This document shows, piece by piece, positions 7,813 to 17,882 of a DNA stretch of 64,000 bases. This stretch comes from Limimaricola sp964022235 (lineage in GTDB: Bacteria; Pseudomonadota; Alphaproteobacteria; Rhodobacterales; Rhodobacteraceae), in NCBI RefSeq assembly GCF_964022235.1, contig NZ_CAXHZL010000002.1, positions 124,001 through 188,000 of the forward strand. Direction: 5' to 3'. A program made the position numbers and the translations under genes. The number at the start of each line of letters is the position of its first letter. Position 1 is the first letter of the stretch. The notes under the pieces were generated by a model. It searched no databases. It was not told the origin of the DNA and saw only the letters and a program-made list of their open reading frames with translations.

Positions 7813-7836
7813 CTGACTTTTCGGCCCGAGCGGCGT

Positions 7837-8304
7837 TCAGAACGCCTCGGGCCGCGCCTCGCGTGCCATATGGTCGAGCACGCCGTTGACGAACTTTGAT
7901 TCCTTGCCGTCGGGATAGAAGGCCTTGGCGATCTCCACGAACTCGACGATCACCACCTTGGGCGGCGTCACCTTGCCCAGAAACTCTGCGCCCGCGGCGC
8001 GAAACAGCGCTCGCAGCGTCGGGTCGATGCGGGCGATCGGCCATTTGGCGACCAGTGCGCGGTGCGTCATCTGGTCGATCTTGGCCTGCTCGTCGACGGC
8101 CCCCTCCATCAGACCACGGAAGGTGGCGAGATCGCCCTCCTCCCATTCGCCTTCCTCGTAGGTGGCGCCGAAGCGATGCGTTTCGAACTCGCGCATGACG
8201 CTGTCGACGGATTGGCCCGAGGCCTCCATCTGGAACAGCGCCTGCACGGCATACATGCGCGAAGTAGAGCGCATGCGCCGCTTTTGGGTGTTCGATTCGG
8301 CCAT
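7837..8304 (-). CDS. nusB: Transcription antitermination factor NusB
   Basis: A 155-residue protein. RSTSRMYAVQALFQMEASGQ at the start and the C-terminal VVIVEFVEIAKAFYPDGKESKFVNGVLD are the NusB hallmarks. It binds boxA RNA with NusE (ribosomal S10) and prevents early termination in rRNA operons. Its ATG overlaps the ribH stop by one base (TGATG), so it is translationally coupled as the last gene of ribB-ribH-nusB, a classic pairing of lumazine synthase and NusB. Confidence 0.96.
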   Translation of the reverse strand: MAESNTQKRRMRSTSRMYAVQALFQMEASGQSVDSVMREFETHRFGATYEEGEWEEGDLATFRGLMEGAVDEQAKIDQMTHRALVAKWPIARIDPTLRALFRAAGAEFLGKVTPPKVVIVEFVEIAKAFYPDGKESKFVNGVLDHMAREARPEAF

Positions 8305-8822
8305 CAGCTTTCTCCCAGCCGGTCGGCGGTAAAGCCGAGGCCCTTGTCCTTGCGCCCAAGCTGGCGCGACAGCGCCACGAGGTGCAGCGCGGCAGCGGCG
8401 GCACCGCCGCCCTTGTTCTGACCCTGCGGGTCGGCGCGCACCGCCGCCTGTTCGTAGTTTTCCACGGTCAGGATGCCGTTGCCGATGCACAGCCCCTGAA
8501 GCCCAAGCAGCGTCAGCCCGCGCGAACTGTCGTTGCACACGGTGTCGTAATGGGTTGTCTCACCACGGATCACGCAGCCCAGCGCCACGAAGCCGTCGTA
8601 CTCGCCCATTCGCGCGGCGATGCCGATCGCCGAGGGCAGTTCCAGCGCGCCGGGCATCTCGACGATTTCATAGGTGCCGCCCGCCGCTTCGACCTCGGCC
8701 ATGGCGCCAGCGACAAGATTGTCGGCGATGTCCTTGTAGTAGGGGGCGACGACGATGAGGATCTTCGGACCCTCATCGAATGCGGGACGCGCGAGCGCGT
8801 GGTGGGTGGGGCCAGCCATCAT
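8304..8822 (-). CDS. ribH: 6,7-dimethyl-8-ribityllumazine synthase
   Basis: A 172-residue enzyme (171 if the second ATG at 8819 is used). The motifs ILIVVAPYYKDIADNLVAGA, EMPGALELPSAIGIAA and ALGCVIRGETTHYDTVCNDSS define RibH; the histidine after GETTHY is the catalytic base. It condenses ribityl-aminouracil with dihydroxybutanone phosphate, the penultimate step of riboflavin synthesis. The start overlaps the ribB stop (ATGATG) and the end overlaps nusB. Confidence 0.96.
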   Translation of the reverse strand: MMAGPTHHALARPAFDEGPKILIVVAPYYKDIADNLVAGAMAEVEAAGGTYEIVEMPGALELPSAIGIAARMGEYDGFVALGCVIRGETTHYDTVCNDSSRGLTLLGLQGLCIGNGILTVENYEQAAVRADPQGQNKGGGAAAAALHLVALSRQLGRKDKGLGFTADRLGES

Positions 8823-9949
8823 CCGATCTCCGAGATCTTGCGAGTGTCGATGATCTCGAGACCATAAGCGTCGAGCCCGACCACGCGGGGTTTGGGGGAA
8901 TTGGTCAGCAGCACGATCTTCGACAGGCCGAGCGTCGAGAGGATCTGCGCACCGAGCCCGTATTGCCGCAGCACGTGCGGCGAATGCTCTTCTGTGGTGG
9001 CAAGCTTCATGTGCAGGTCGCGCAAGAGCACCAGAACGCCGCGCCCCTCATCCGCGATGGCCTGCATCGCGTCGCCGAATTCGCGGGCGCGGCCCCGGGG
9101 GCCGGTGCCCACCACGTCGAGCATCGGGTCGAGGGTGTGCATACGCGTCAGCACGGGGTCATCGCCCGAGATGTCACCCTTGATCAGCGCGATGTGCTCG
9201 GCACCCTGCGTGGTGTCGGTGTAGACGCGCAGGGTCCAGTCACCGCCAAACTCGCTGGTGATCTGCTGCTCGTCACGCAGCTTCACGAGGTTGTCGTGGC
9301 GGCGGCGGTAGGCGATCAGGTCGCTGATCGTGCCGATCTTGAGCGCGTGCTTCTGCGCGAAGGCCACGAGATCGGGCAGACGGGCCATCGAGCCGTCCTC
9401 CTTCATGATCTCGCAGATCACGCCCGCGGGGTTCAGGCCCGCCAGCCGCGAGATGTCGACGGCGGCCTCGGTATGACCGGCGCGCACCAACACCCCGCCC
9501 TCACGGGCGCGCAGCGGAAACACGTGGCCCGGCGTGGCGATATCGACCGCGCTCTTGCTGGCGTCGATGGCGACGGCGACGGTGAGCGCGCGGTCCTGCG
9601 CCGAGATGCCGGTCGACACGCCTTCGCGCGCCTCGATCGAGACGGTGAAGGCCGTCTCATGGCGCGAGGAGTTGTTGGTCGACATGAGCGGCAGGCCCAG
9701 CGCGTCGATGCGGCTGCCGGGCAGCGACAGGCAGATCAGCCCGCGCCCGTGCATGGCCATGAAGTTGATCGCGTCAGGTGTCGCCATCTGCGCCGGGATC
9801 ACCAGATCGCCCTCGTTCTCGCGATCCTCGTGATCGACGAGAATGAACATGCGGCCGTTGCGCGCGTCGTTGATGATCTCGTCGATCGGGCTGATCGCAT
9901 CCGACCAGTCGCGCTCCACGGGGCCGGGGGTCTCGAAGCTTTCGGTCAC
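8819..9949 (-). CDS. ribB: 3,4-dihydroxy-2-butanone-4-phosphate synthase with degenerate GTP cyclohydrolase II domain
   Basis: A 376-residue protein starting at GTG (AGGAACCGCCA upstream). The N-terminal half is RibB: ILVDHEDRENEGDLV holds the metal-binding acidic residues, and SSRHETAFTVSIEAREGVSTG follows. The C-terminal half has the RibA fold, but where an active RibA has three zinc-binding cysteines (pattern C-x10-C-x-C) this one reads VLTRMHTLDPMLDVVGTGPRGR and has none. It should make dihydroxybutanone phosphate from ribulose 5-phosphate but not open GTP. A separate ribA should exist elsewhere. First gene of ribB-ribH-nusB; no FMN riboswitch is visible in the 130 bases upstream. Confidence 0.93.
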   Translation of the reverse strand: MTESFETPGPVERDWSDAISPIDEIINDARNGRMFILVDHEDRENEGDLVIPAQMATPDAINFMAMHGRGLICLSLPGSRIDALGLPLMSTNNSSRHETAFTVSIEAREGVSTGISAQDRALTVAVAIDASKSAVDIATPGHVFPLRAREGGVLVRAGHTEAAVDISRLAGLNPAGVICEIMKEDGSMARLPDLVAFAQKHALKIGTISDLIAYRRRHDNLVKLRDEQQITSEFGGDWTLRVYTDTTQGAEHIALIKGDISGDDPVLTRMHTLDPMLDVVGTGPRGRAREFGDAMQAIADEGRGVLVLLRDLHMKLATTEEHSPHVLRQYGLGAQILSTLGLSKIVLLTNSPKPRVVGLDAYGLEIIDTRKISEIG

Positions 9950-10082
9950 TGGCGGTTCCTGACGATTTTTGGGCCGGGACGGGGATGCAGGTGCAGATAA
10001 CGGCTGGGGGCGGTTTTGCAAAGCCCGCAAGGGCCCGCGCAAGGCCGACCTCGCGCAGGGGCAATGTGCGGCGCTGTGCGGC

Positions 10083-10754
10083 CTAGCGCGGCGGCCAGCC
10101 TTCTTCGGCGGCTCCAAGCCCGGCGATCACCGCATCGAGTGCTGCGCGCGGCGCTATGGCGAGCATCAAGGGCGCGGTCGGGCGCAGCATCACCCGCCCC
10201 GTCACCTCGTTCGAGGTGCCGACGCGGCGCGCGGGCGAAAAGCGGATGCCTTCCGTGGGCCAGCGCAGCCCCTCCGACGCGCAGCCGACCTCGCCCATTG
10301 GAAACAGCGAGAACGGGGCGCCCGGGACGAGGTCGAGCGTGATCCGTGGCGGGCAGAGAAAGACGAGGCTCTCGGTCCCAATCAACAGGCAGCGCCGGTC
10401 GGCCCGCGCGGCCAACACGTGGAAGGCCGCCAACTCGTGATCGAGCCGGCCGCCGGTGAAGCCCACCGCCAGAACCAGGGGCGCGTCGATGTTGCGCAGC
10501 GCCTTGTCGAAATCGGTGCTGTCCTGCTCGGCGATCTCGTGCAGCCGGTCGGCAAACTGGGCGGCCGACTCGCCGATGCTGTCCATGTCGCCGATGACGG
10601 CGCGCGGGGTGTGTCTGGCTTTGGCCGCATGGCGCGCCCCACCGTCCGCCGCCACGAGCAGCGGCGCGCGCGCCAAGGCGAGCGGCAGGTCCGCCGCTCC
10701 CAAAACACCGCCGCCAAGTAAAGTTATCGCTTCAGCGCACTGGACAATCGCCAC
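10083..10754 (-). CDS. Thiamine diphosphokinase
   Basis: About 223 residues. LLVAADGGARHAAKARHTPRAVIGDMDSI and EQDSTDFDKAL are the pyrophosphokinase motifs (metal-binding Asp residues), GFTGGRLDHELAAFHVL follows, and the C-terminal part (GTSNEVTGRV) is the thiamine-binding domain. It turns thiamine into thiamine diphosphate using ATP. Starts are GTG: I prefer the one at 10754 because GAGGG lies six bases before it; the GTG at 10760 has that same site directly against it. A stop codon two codons upstream rules out anything longer. Confidence 0.9.
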   Translation of the reverse strand: MAIVQCAEAITLLGGGVLGAADLPLALARAPLLVAADGGARHAAKARHTPRAVIGDMDSIGESAAQFADRLHEIAEQDSTDFDKALRNIDAPLVLAVGFTGGRLDHELAAFHVLAARADRRCLLIGTESLVFLCPPRITLDLVPGAPFSLFPMGEVGCASEGLRWPTEGIRFSPARRVGTSNEVTGRVMLRPTAPLMLAIAPRAALDAVIAGLGAAEEGWPPR

Positions 10755-10897
10755 GACCACCCCTCATCATCCCCACAAGTCGAACGGTCCGCCGCAGTTT
10801 TGCCATGAAATCATCACTTGGCCACCCGCTTCGCGGTCCCGATTCAAACCCATTCACTGCTACATCGGGATGGACAGGGTAGAAAGCGAGCACTCAG

Positions 10898-13288
10898 ATG
10901 GTTGGATCAAGCAAGATACTCACGGTGTCCTACGGGACCTTCTCCTGCACGCTGGAGGGGTTCGACGACTCGTTCGACACGATGAAGGCCATCGCAGAAT
11001 ATTTCCGCGATCTGGCTTCTGACGATCGGTACTTCGGGGCCGAACCCCCGACCCCGGATGCCGAGATGCTGGCCCGCATCGCCGAGCGCGAAGTCTCGCG
11101 CCGGGTCGAGGCGCGCACCGATGGCAGCGGCATCGTACTGCGCACGGGTCAGGCGCTGCCACCCGTGACGCAGCCCGCTCCTGTGGCGCAGCCTGCCCCG
11201 GCGGCACCCCCCGCCCCGGTGGCGGAGCCCACGGCAAAGGCCCCTGATTCGGCTTCTGCGCCCGAGGCGGCACCGACGCCTGCCCCGCAGCCGGCGCCAG
11301 CCGCTGCCGAAGCCCCGCGTCAGGCCCAGCCGCAGCCCCACAAGACCGAGCCTGCTGAGCCCGCGCCGGTGGAGGTCGACGCATCTGAGGCGGAGGCCGA
11401 ATGGTCGGACCCCGCCCCCACGCCCCATGTCGTCCGGCCCCGCACGGCGCAGGACGCCGACAGCGTCGCGGCCAAGCTGCAGCGCATCCGCGCCGTGGTC
11501 GGTCGCCAGACCTCATTTGCCGCCGAGTGCGAGGAAGAGGACATCGCGCCCGCATCGCAGCAGCGCCCCGCCGCCGGGATGTTCGACACCGCCCCCCAGC
11601 GCACCCCGGCACCACCACCGCGCCGCGTCGAAGAAGCGCCCGCGACCAAGGCCCCCGAGCCTGCCGCGCCCGCCGCGCAGCAAGACGACACCACGGCCGA
11701 GGTCCCGGCACAGGCGAGTCAGGCCCACCCGGCCCGCGCCCGTGTCGTGCGGATGCGCAAGGCCGATTTCGACCGTGCCCTCGCCCGGGGCGAAGCCCAC
11801 CGCATGATCGAGACCGAAGCCGCGACGCCGGAGCCCGCCTCGGCATCGCATGAGCAGCCGGACGTGGCCGACGCCGAAGCGGACGCCGCCGAACCGCAGG
11901 CCGAATCCACCGCGATCGTCCCACAGGCGGCGGAGTTTGAGGACACCCCGCAGGCGGCAGATCCCAAGGATGCCCCGCAGGCCGCGGAATCAAAGGACGC
12001 GCCGGTCGTTGCCGATGCAGCGTCGAACTCGGATGCCGACGTCCCCGAGACCCTGTCGCAGGAGACGGAAGCGCGCGACGAGACCGCACCTGCGGCCCCG
12101 GCCGCCGCACCGGCCCGCACCGATGCGCAGCTATCCGAGGACGCCGAACGCGCGCTTCTCGAGGAGCTCGCGGCGCTCGAGCGGGAAATGGGCTTTGATC
12201 AGGATGGACCGGCCAGCCAGGAGATCGCACAGAGGGACGGTGTGGCGCAGGATGAGCCGAGCTTTGGCGATCTCGCGAACGAAGCTTCGGTTGAGATGTC
12301 GGACGCCGAGGCCGAGACCCCCAAGGAGGATCACTCCGAGGTGGCATCGGATCTGCCCTCCGATCTGCCCAAGGAGTTCGTGTTCAACACCGACCCCGAG
12401 GCCGAGGCCTCGGACAAGCTCGCGCATGAGCGGCGCAGCACGGACGTCGGCGAGGCGGCGGCCGAAGACGAGACCGACGCGATTGAATCGGATCGCCCCG
12501 CCGAGGCGCCCCATGGGGCTGTCGGAGCGCAGACGCTGGGCACCGACGAGGCCGACATGTCGCGCATCCTTTCAGCCACCGCCGCACGCATGGCCGACCC
12601 GGAATCGGGCCGTCGCCGCGATGCGATCTCGCAGCTCAAGGCCGCCGTCGCCGCTACCGAGGCGGCACGCCGGCTGGGCGAGGTCGAGGCGCGACAGACC
12701 GCCGAGGACGTGTTCCGCGACGACCTGCGCCAAGCCGTCCGGCCGCGTCGCCCGTCCCTGCCGACGCAGGACACCGATTCGTCCGACGCCGCTCAACCGC
12801 GCCCGGAGCGGCCGCGCCCTGCCCCGCTCAAGCTGGTGGCCTCGCAGCGCGTCGACATCACCGAGGAGCCCGCAAAGGGCGGCCGCGTTCCGGTGCGCCC
12901 GCGCCGCGTCGCAGTGGCCGAAGCCGAACCGGCGATCGAGAGCCAGCCCGAGGCCAGAACCGAGGCCCCTGCCCCCAAGCCCGCGGAGGCTGCGCCTGCT
13001 TTCACCGAAAGCTTCAGCGACTTCGCGACCCGGATGCGGGCGCATGATCTGCACGATCTGCTGGAGGCTGCGGCAGCCTATACCGCCTTCGTCGAAGGGG
13101 CCGAGGATTTCTCGCGGCCGCAGCTGATGGACCGGGTGCGCGAGGTCTGCCCCGAACCGATCAGCCGCGAGGACGGGCTGCGCAGCTTTGGCACGCTGCT
13201 GCGGCAGGGCATGCTCAAGCGAGTGCGCAGCGGTCGTTTCGCCGTCGCCTCCTCGAGCCGCTTCAACCCCGAGCGCCGCGCCGGCTGA
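10898..13288 (+). CDS. Large disordered protein with conserved ends
   Basis: A 796-residue protein I cannot assign a function. The first 70 residues (ILTVSYGTFSCTLEGFDDSF, then MKAIAEYFRDLASDDRYFGAEPP) and the last 80 (FSDFATRMRAHDLHDLLEAAAAY, then RPQLMDRVREVCPEPISREDGLRSFGTLLRQGMLKRVRSGRF) look folded and constrained. The 600 residues between are rich in Ala, Pro, Glu and Asp, with no membrane segment or signal peptide, and are predicted by eye to be disordered. I recall similar proteins with the same ends in other Rhodobacterales. The C-terminal piece looks like a small winged-helix or adaptor fold. It stands alone and ends at a strong terminator. Confidence 0.75.
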   Translation: MVGSSKILTVSYGTFSCTLEGFDDSFDTMKAIAEYFRDLASDDRYFGAEPPTPDAEMLARIAEREVSRRVEARTDGSGIVLRTGQALPPVTQPAPVAQPAPAAPPAPVAEPTAKAPDSASAPEAAPTPAPQPAPAAAEAPRQAQPQPHKTEPAEPAPVEVDASEAEAEWSDPAPTPHVVRPRTAQDADSVAAKLQRIRAVVGRQTSFAAECEEEDIAPASQQRPAAGMFDTAPQRTPAPPPRRVEEAPATKAPEPAAPAAQQDDTTAEVPAQASQAHPARARVVRMRKADFDRALARGEAHRMIETEAATPEPASASHEQPDVADAEADAAEPQAESTAIVPQAAEFEDTPQAADPKDAPQAAESKDAPVVADAASNSDADVPETLSQETEARDETAPAAPAAAPARTDAQLSEDAERALLEELAALEREMGFDQDGPASQEIAQRDGVAQDEPSFGDLANEASVEMSDAEAETPKEDHSEVASDLPSDLPKEFVFNTDPEAEASDKLAHERRSTDVGEAAAEDETDAIESDRPAEAPHGAVGAQTLGTDEADMSRILSATAARMADPESGRRRDAISQLKAAVAATEAARRLGEVEARQTAEDVFRDDLRQAVRPRRPSLPTQDTDSSDAAQPRPERPRPAPLKLVASQRVDITEEPAKGGRVPVRPRRVAVAEAEPAIESQPEARTEAPAPKPAEAAPAFTESFSDFATRMRAHDLHDLLEAAAAYTAFVEGAEDFSRPQLMDRVREVCPEPISREDGLRSFGTLLRQGMLKRVRSGRFAVASSSRFNPERRAG

Positions 13289-13320
13289 TCCGACCCGGTC
13301 ACGGGCCATGCTCCCGACGA

Positions 13321-13350
13321 AAAGGGCGGCGCCGGAAGGCGCCGCCCTTT
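13321..13350. terminator. Bidirectional rho-independent terminator
   Basis: A perfect 13-bp stem (AAAGGGCGGCGCC at 13321-13333 with its complement at 13338-13350) and a GGAA loop. The A/T ends give a T run on either strand, so it can serve both the 796-residue gene and the opposing DUF2842 gene. Confidence 0.9.
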
Positions 13351-13375
13351 CTCAATTCCGCCGCGAAGGGCCGGT

Positions 13376-13612
13376 TCAGCCGTCGTCGCGCTCGTCTTTG
13401 GGATCGGCTTTGCCGACGCCGAGGAATATCCGCCGGAACGGCAGTGCCCAGAGGAATCCGAGCCCTGCGTAGATCGCCAGTTCCGTGAGGATCGAGGGCC
13501 GATCGAACAGCCCGACCACCGTGATCGCCACGATGATGTAGCCCGGCAGGCCCACCAGCAGGATCAGCAGCGACAACCGTCGCCGCGCCTTGATCGAGAG
13601 CTTGCGTGCCAT
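13376..13612 (-). CDS. Small membrane protein, DUF2842 family
   Basis: A 78-residue protein with two membrane segments: LSLLILLVGLPGYIIVAITVVGL at about 14-36 and LAIYAGLGFLWALPFRRIF at about 45-63. This pattern (basic KARRR start, LPxYI, LWALPF) is DUF2842, of unknown function. The start MARKLSIK is chosen over the longer frame because it begins 14 bases after the purA stop. Co-directional with purA and probably read from the same transcript. Confidence 0.85.
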   Translation of the reverse strand: MARKLSIKARRRLSLLILLVGLPGYIIVAITVVGLFDRPSILTELAIYAGLGFLWALPFRRIFLGVGKADPKDERDDG

Positions 13613-13625
13613 CAGCCCCTGTTCC

Positions 13626-14918
13626 TCAATCTGCGAACGGATCGGTGACGAGGATCGTGTCGTCACGCTCGGGGCTGGTCGAGACCATGGCCACCGGGCA
13701 CTGGATCAGCTCTTCGATGCGGCGGATGTACTTGATCGCCTGCGCCGGAAGATCGGCCCAGGACCGGGCGCCGGCGGTCGATTCCTGCCAGCCCGACATT
13801 TCCTCGTAGATCGGCACGCAGCGCGCCTGACGGTCGGCGGCGGTGGGAAGGTAGTCGTAGCGCTCGCCATCCAGCTCGTAGCCGGTGCAGATCTTGAGCG
13901 TCTCGAAGCCGTCGAGCACGTCGAGCTTGGTCAGCGCGATACCCGAGACGCCCGAGGTGGCGCAGGTCTGGCGCACGAGGCAGGCGTCGAACCAGCCGCA
14001 GCGACGCTTGCGACCGGTGGTGGTGCCGAACTCGTGGCCCCGCTCGCCCAGACGCTGGCCATCGTCGTCGTGCAGCTCGGTCGGGAACGGACCTTCGCCG
14101 ACGCGGGTGGTGTAGGCCTTGACGATGCCAAGCACGAAATCGATCGCGTTCGGGCCGACGCCGGTGCCGGTGGCGGCCTGCCCGGCGATGACGTTCGAGG
14201 AGGTCACGAAGGGATAGGTGCCGAAATCGATGTCGAGAAGCGCGCCTTGTGCACCTTCGAACAGAATCCGCTGTCCGGCGCGGCGGCGCTCGGTCAGCAC
14301 CTTCCACACGGGCGCCGCGTATTCGAGGATCGCGGGCGCGATCTCGCGCAGCTGCTGCAGCACCGCTTCGCGGTCGACCGGCGCAAGACCGAGGCCGTTG
14401 CGCAGCGCGTTGTGATGCACCAGCGCCCGGTCGAGCCGCAGCTCGAGCGTCGCGTCGTCGGCGAGATCGGCCACACGGATCGCGCGGCGGCCCACCTTGT
14501 CCTCGTAGGCGGGCCCGATGCCGCGCCCGGTGGTGCCAATCTTGGCAACGGTGCTGAGCCCCTCGCGCGCCCGGTCCAGCTCGCCGTGGAACGGCAGGAT
14601 CAGCGGCGTGTTCTCGGCGATCATCAGGGTCTCAGGGGTGATTTCCACGCCCTGACCACGGATGCCTTCGATTTCCTTGAGCAGGTGCCACGGGTCGAGC
14701 ACGACGCCGTTGCCGATGACCGAGAGCTTGCCGCCGCGCACCACGCCCGAGGGCAGCGCGTGCAGCTTGTAGACCTCGCCGCCGACGACCAGCGTATGGC
14801 CCGCGTTGTGACCGCCCTGAAAGCGCGCGATCACATCGGCGCGCTCGGACAGCCAGTCAACGATCTTGCCCTTGCCTTCGTCGCCCCACTGGGTGCCGAC
14901 GACCACCACATTCGCCAT
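13626..14918 (-). CDS. purA: Adenylosuccinate synthetase
   Basis: A 430-residue enzyme of normal length. VVVVGTQWGDEGKGKIVDWL is the GTP-binding loop, GGHNAGHTLV and GTTGRGIGPAYEDKVGRRAIR the IMP-binding region, and FEGAQGALLDIDFGTYPFVTSSN the signature. It joins IMP and aspartate with GTP to make adenylosuccinate, the first committed step of AMP synthesis. The start sits right after the upstream non-coding region with GAGAGGGTACGTCC before it. Divergent from secG. Confidence 0.97.
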   Translation of the reverse strand: MANVVVVGTQWGDEGKGKIVDWLSERADVIARFQGGHNAGHTLVVGGEVYKLHALPSGVVRGGKLSVIGNGVVLDPWHLLKEIEGIRGQGVEITPETLMIAENTPLILPFHGELDRAREGLSTVAKIGTTGRGIGPAYEDKVGRRAIRVADLADDATLELRLDRALVHHNALRNGLGLAPVDREAVLQQLREIAPAILEYAAPVWKVLTERRRAGQRILFEGAQGALLDIDFGTYPFVTSSNVIAGQAATGTGVGPNAIDFVLGIVKAYTTRVGEGPFPTELHDDDGQRLGERGHEFGTTTGRKRRCGWFDACLVRQTCATSGVSGIALTKLDVLDGFETLKICTGYELDGERYDYLPTAADRQARCVPIYEEMSGWQESTAGARSWADLPAQAIKYIRRIEELIQCPVAMVSTSPERDDTILVTDPFAD

Positions 14919-15091
14919 GGACGTACCCTCTCCGGTCTTTCAATCCGGCGTCGCTATAGCGCTCCGCGCGGCTTGGCGAAACCGCAAACTGGCCACGAGC
15001 CGGCAACGCCCCCACTTCGGGGTTGCGACATGGGCCGCCCTCTTCTAGATACGGCGCGTTCCGCTCCCACCCGTCGCTCGCAGAGGTCCGC

Positions 15092-15451
15092 ATGGAAAAC
15101 GTCGTCCTGATCGTCCACCTGATCCTCGCGCTGTCGCTGATCGGCGTGGTTCTGCTGCAGCGCTCCGAAGGCGGCGGCCTCGGCATGGGCGGCGGCAGCG
15201 GCGGCGTGATGTCGGGCCGGGCCGCGGCCACGGCGCTGGGCAAGATCACCTGGGGCCTCGCGGGCGCCTTCATCGTCACCTCGATCGCGCTGACGATCAT
15301 CGCCGCCGAAAATTCGGCCGGTGGATCGGTGCTTGACCGGCTGACCGGGTCGGCCCCTGCCGAAGACAGTGCGCCGGCGACCGACCTCGGCGGCGGCAGC
15401 CTGCTGCCGCCCTCGCCCACCGATGGCCCTGTCGTGCCGCAGGCCGAGTAA
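15092..15451 (+). CDS. secG: Preprotein translocase subunit SecG
   Basis: A 119-residue protein. Two membrane helices (VVLIVHLILALSLIGVVLLQ and ITWGLAGAFIVTSIALTIIA) flank the glycine-rich cytoplasmic loop SEGGGLGMGGGSGGVMSGR, the SecG layout. It assists SecYE in protein export across the inner membrane. The C-terminal Pro/Ala-rich tail of about 45 residues is common in Rhodobacterales. Sits just upstream of pyrG, a usual neighbour. Confidence 0.94.
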   Translation: MENVVLIVHLILALSLIGVVLLQRSEGGGLGMGGGSGGVMSGRAAATALGKITWGLAGAFIVTSIALTIIAAENSAGGSVLDRLTGSAPAEDSAPATDLGGGSLLPPSPTDGPVVPQAE

Positions 15452-15551
15452 GGCCACCCACAACCACTGGGCGTCGGCCGAAATCGGCCACATGATCTTG
15501 CGCCCCCGGTTGCGGTCACGGGCCGAATCCGGATATCCTCAAATCCCGTGA

Positions 15552-15577
15552 TGCCGCGAAACCCACGTTTCGCGGCA
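15552..15577 (+). terminator. Terminator-like hairpin between secG and pyrG
   Basis: A perfect 11-bp stem (TGCCGCGAAAC with GTTTCGCGGCA) around the loop CCAC, followed by GTCTTCC. It lies 100 bases after secG and 46 bases before pyrG, so it may end secG transcripts or lie within the pyrG leader. Confidence 0.6.
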
Positions 15578-15623
15578 GTCTTCCATTCGATGCATATTCG
15601 ACGATCACGGGGTACTTCCGACC

Positions 15624-17267
<1,644 letters not shown>

Positions 17268-17289
17268 AGAACGCCCGCGCAAACCTCAA

Positions 17290-17313
17290 GGGCCGCTCCC
17301 CCGGGAGCGGCCC
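17290..17313. terminator. Terminator hairpin after pyrG
   Basis: GGGCCGCTC pairs with GAGCGGCCC around CCCCGG. It lies between the convergent ends of pyrG (17267) and the LprI-like gene (17320). Confidence 0.7.
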
Positions 17314-17319
17314 TTCGCG

Positions 17320-17787
17320 TTAGCGATAGAGGCTGAAGTAGAACTCGATCGCCTTGCGCGCGGTCAGATCACGTTGGCAATCGGCGCCATAGATCACCCG
17401 GATCGAGCCGCCGTTCGCACGATCATAGGCCCGCGCACACTCGGCGTCGCGGTCCTTGATCCATTGGCGCTGCGCGGCCAGCAGCCGGTCCCAGCTGCCG
17501 TTCGCCTGAGCCCGCGCCCGCATCGGCCCCCACCAGGCGTTGAGCCAGCTGTCCCAAGCGCCGGCTTCGCGCATCACGCAATCGGCGATCTCGAGGGTGG
17601 TCTGGCCGCGGCAGGCCCCGGCAATGATGTCGGAGCATTGCGCCAGCACTTGCGCCTGCGAGCCACTCGCGGCGGCTGTCTGCACACAGGTGCCAACGCG
17701 CGCCACATCCTCGCGGCTGGGAGTCGTCTGGGCTGTAGCGGTGCCGCCGGACATGAGCACCGTGAAAACGAGGGCAGCACGAAGCAT
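17320..17787 (-). CDS. LprI/DUF1311-family secreted protein
   Basis: A 155-residue protein with a signal peptide (MLRAALVFTVLMSGGTATAQ). The mature part has paired cysteines (CVQTA, CSDIIAGACRG, CVMREAG, ECARAYD, DCQRD) and the pattern WIKDRDAECARAY...AIEFY typical of LprI/DUF1311 proteins, some of which inhibit lysozyme. Probably periplasmic and stabilised by disulfides. Stands alone between terminators; the inhibitory role is only by family. Confidence 0.8.
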   Translation of the reverse strand: MLRAALVFTVLMSGGTATAQTTPSREDVARVGTCVQTAAASGSQAQVLAQCSDIIAGACRGQTTLEIADCVMREAGAWDSWLNAWWGPMRARAQANGSWDRLLAAQRQWIKDRDAECARAYDRANGGSIRVIYGADCQRDLTARKAIEFYFSLYR

Positions 17788-17882
17788 GGGAAACCCCTCC
17801 CGAAACCGATGAAACAGGCCGACAGCCTAGCACGGATCGGGAGGAGTTTCGCCCACCGGGCGGCGGCTTCGCTTGGCCCGCT

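Noticed and set aside
9950..10082. Possible FMN riboswitch upstream of ribB.
   Set aside because: None of the conserved RFN element blocks can be found in the 130 bases upstream.
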